Shown here: positions 52,389 through 52,517 of the stretch, piece after piece
Position numbering within the stretch: position 1 is the stretch's first letter
How the letters are laid out: each line of letters starts with the position of its first letter
NCBI GenBank assembly: GCA_016870865.1
Contig: VGAC01000012.1
Location: 1-52,517, forward strand
DNA from: Actinomycetota bacterium
Lineage (GTDB): Bacteria; Actinomycetota; Acidimicrobiia; Acidimicrobiales; Ilumatobacteraceae
Direction of reading: 5' to 3'
DNA length: 52,517 nt
The notes under the pieces: model-generated
The model's input: the letters and a program-made list of their open reading frames with translations, nothing else
Databases searched by the model: none
Told to the model about the DNA's origin: nothing
Made by a program: the position numbers and the translations under genes

Positions 52389-52517
52389 TTACTCGGTGAG
52401 TCCCGATCTCAGGTACTGCTCGAAACAGTCGACGACCAGCAAATCACGTGGGTAGGTGAGGCGCTTGCGCACCTCGTTGGGTGACAACCACTCGACGTCA
52501 TCGACCTCGATGTTGGG
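52389..52517 (-). CDS. NUDIX hydrolase, C-terminal part (truncated by window end)
   Basis: The last 42 codons of a minus-strand gene running past the window edge. The visible peptide begins PNIEVDDVEWLSPNEVRKRL and ends LVVDCFEQYLRSGLTE. The D-D-V-E-W-L-S-P-x-E-V pattern is the typical ending of NUDIX hydrolases such as NADH pyrophosphatase or ADP-ribose pyrophosphatase. The NUDIX box itself lies outside the window, so the family call rests on the tail only. Its stop directly abuts the sufC stop. Confidence 0.6.
   Translation of the reverse strand, partial: PNIEVDDVEWLSPNEVRKRLTYPRDLLVVDCFEQYLRSGLTE

Overview
The window looks like a chromosomal segment of a high-GC actinobacterium, most likely from the class Acidimicrobiia. 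GC is about 60% by eye, gene packing is very tight (no gap above about 150 bases), GTG starts are frequent, and many starts and stops overlap as ATGA or GTGA. The core synteny is actinobacterial: rsmI, metG, tatD, rsmA, ispE, tRNA-Gln, prs, rplY, pth, mfd, surA-like, mazG, eno, ftsB, plus a 30-codon bS22 gene. The class-level guess is inference. I see no insertion sequence, integrase, phage or CRISPR.

Layout. 1-1.5 kb: a PfkB sugar/nucleoside kinase and a QueF-family protein. 1.5-7.6 kb: a catabolic cluster with a solitary phosphohistidine swivel protein, an aromatic-ring FAD monooxygenase, a TetR regulator, an extradiol dioxygenase, an FAH-family hydrolase and a CMD-family protein; a shared 13-bp motif sits in both control regions. 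7.6-12.4 kb: two crotonase-fold proteins, an unknown protein, a secreted subtilisin with an apparent degenerate L,D-transpeptidase tail, and a small very basic protein. 12.4-14.5 kb: acetyltransferase, Ppx/GppA and DUF501. 14.5-29.6 kb: a carbon-monoxide-dehydrogenase-like molybdenum hydroxylase module (coxL of the AYRGAGR type, coxS, coxM, coxD, coxE, xdhC, mocA, coxG) interleaved with an ABC exporter, an amine-oxidase-like flavoprotein, an SDR, a Dabb protein, a PAP2-type membrane protein and an NlpC/P60 hydrolase. This block separates ftsB from DUF501-ppx, genes that are normally adjacent in actinobacteria.

29.7-48.3 kb is housekeeping: cell division (ftsB), glycolysis (eno), nucleotide sanitation (mazG), transcription-coupled repair (mfd), translation (pth, rplY, bS22, tRNA-Gln, rsmA, rsmI, metG), PRPP (prs), isoprenoids (ispE), and ychF. 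48.5-52.4 kb is a SUF iron-sulphur operon, sufB-X-sufD-Rieske-sufC, where X is an unrecognised four-cysteine protein. A partial NUDIX gene closes the window.

A recurring regulatory signature is a TANNNT hexamer 6 to 8 bases before the start codon, seen at eleven or more genes. It predicts many leaderless mRNAs, and at eno and the surA-like gene the -10 box contains the stop codon of the upstream gene.
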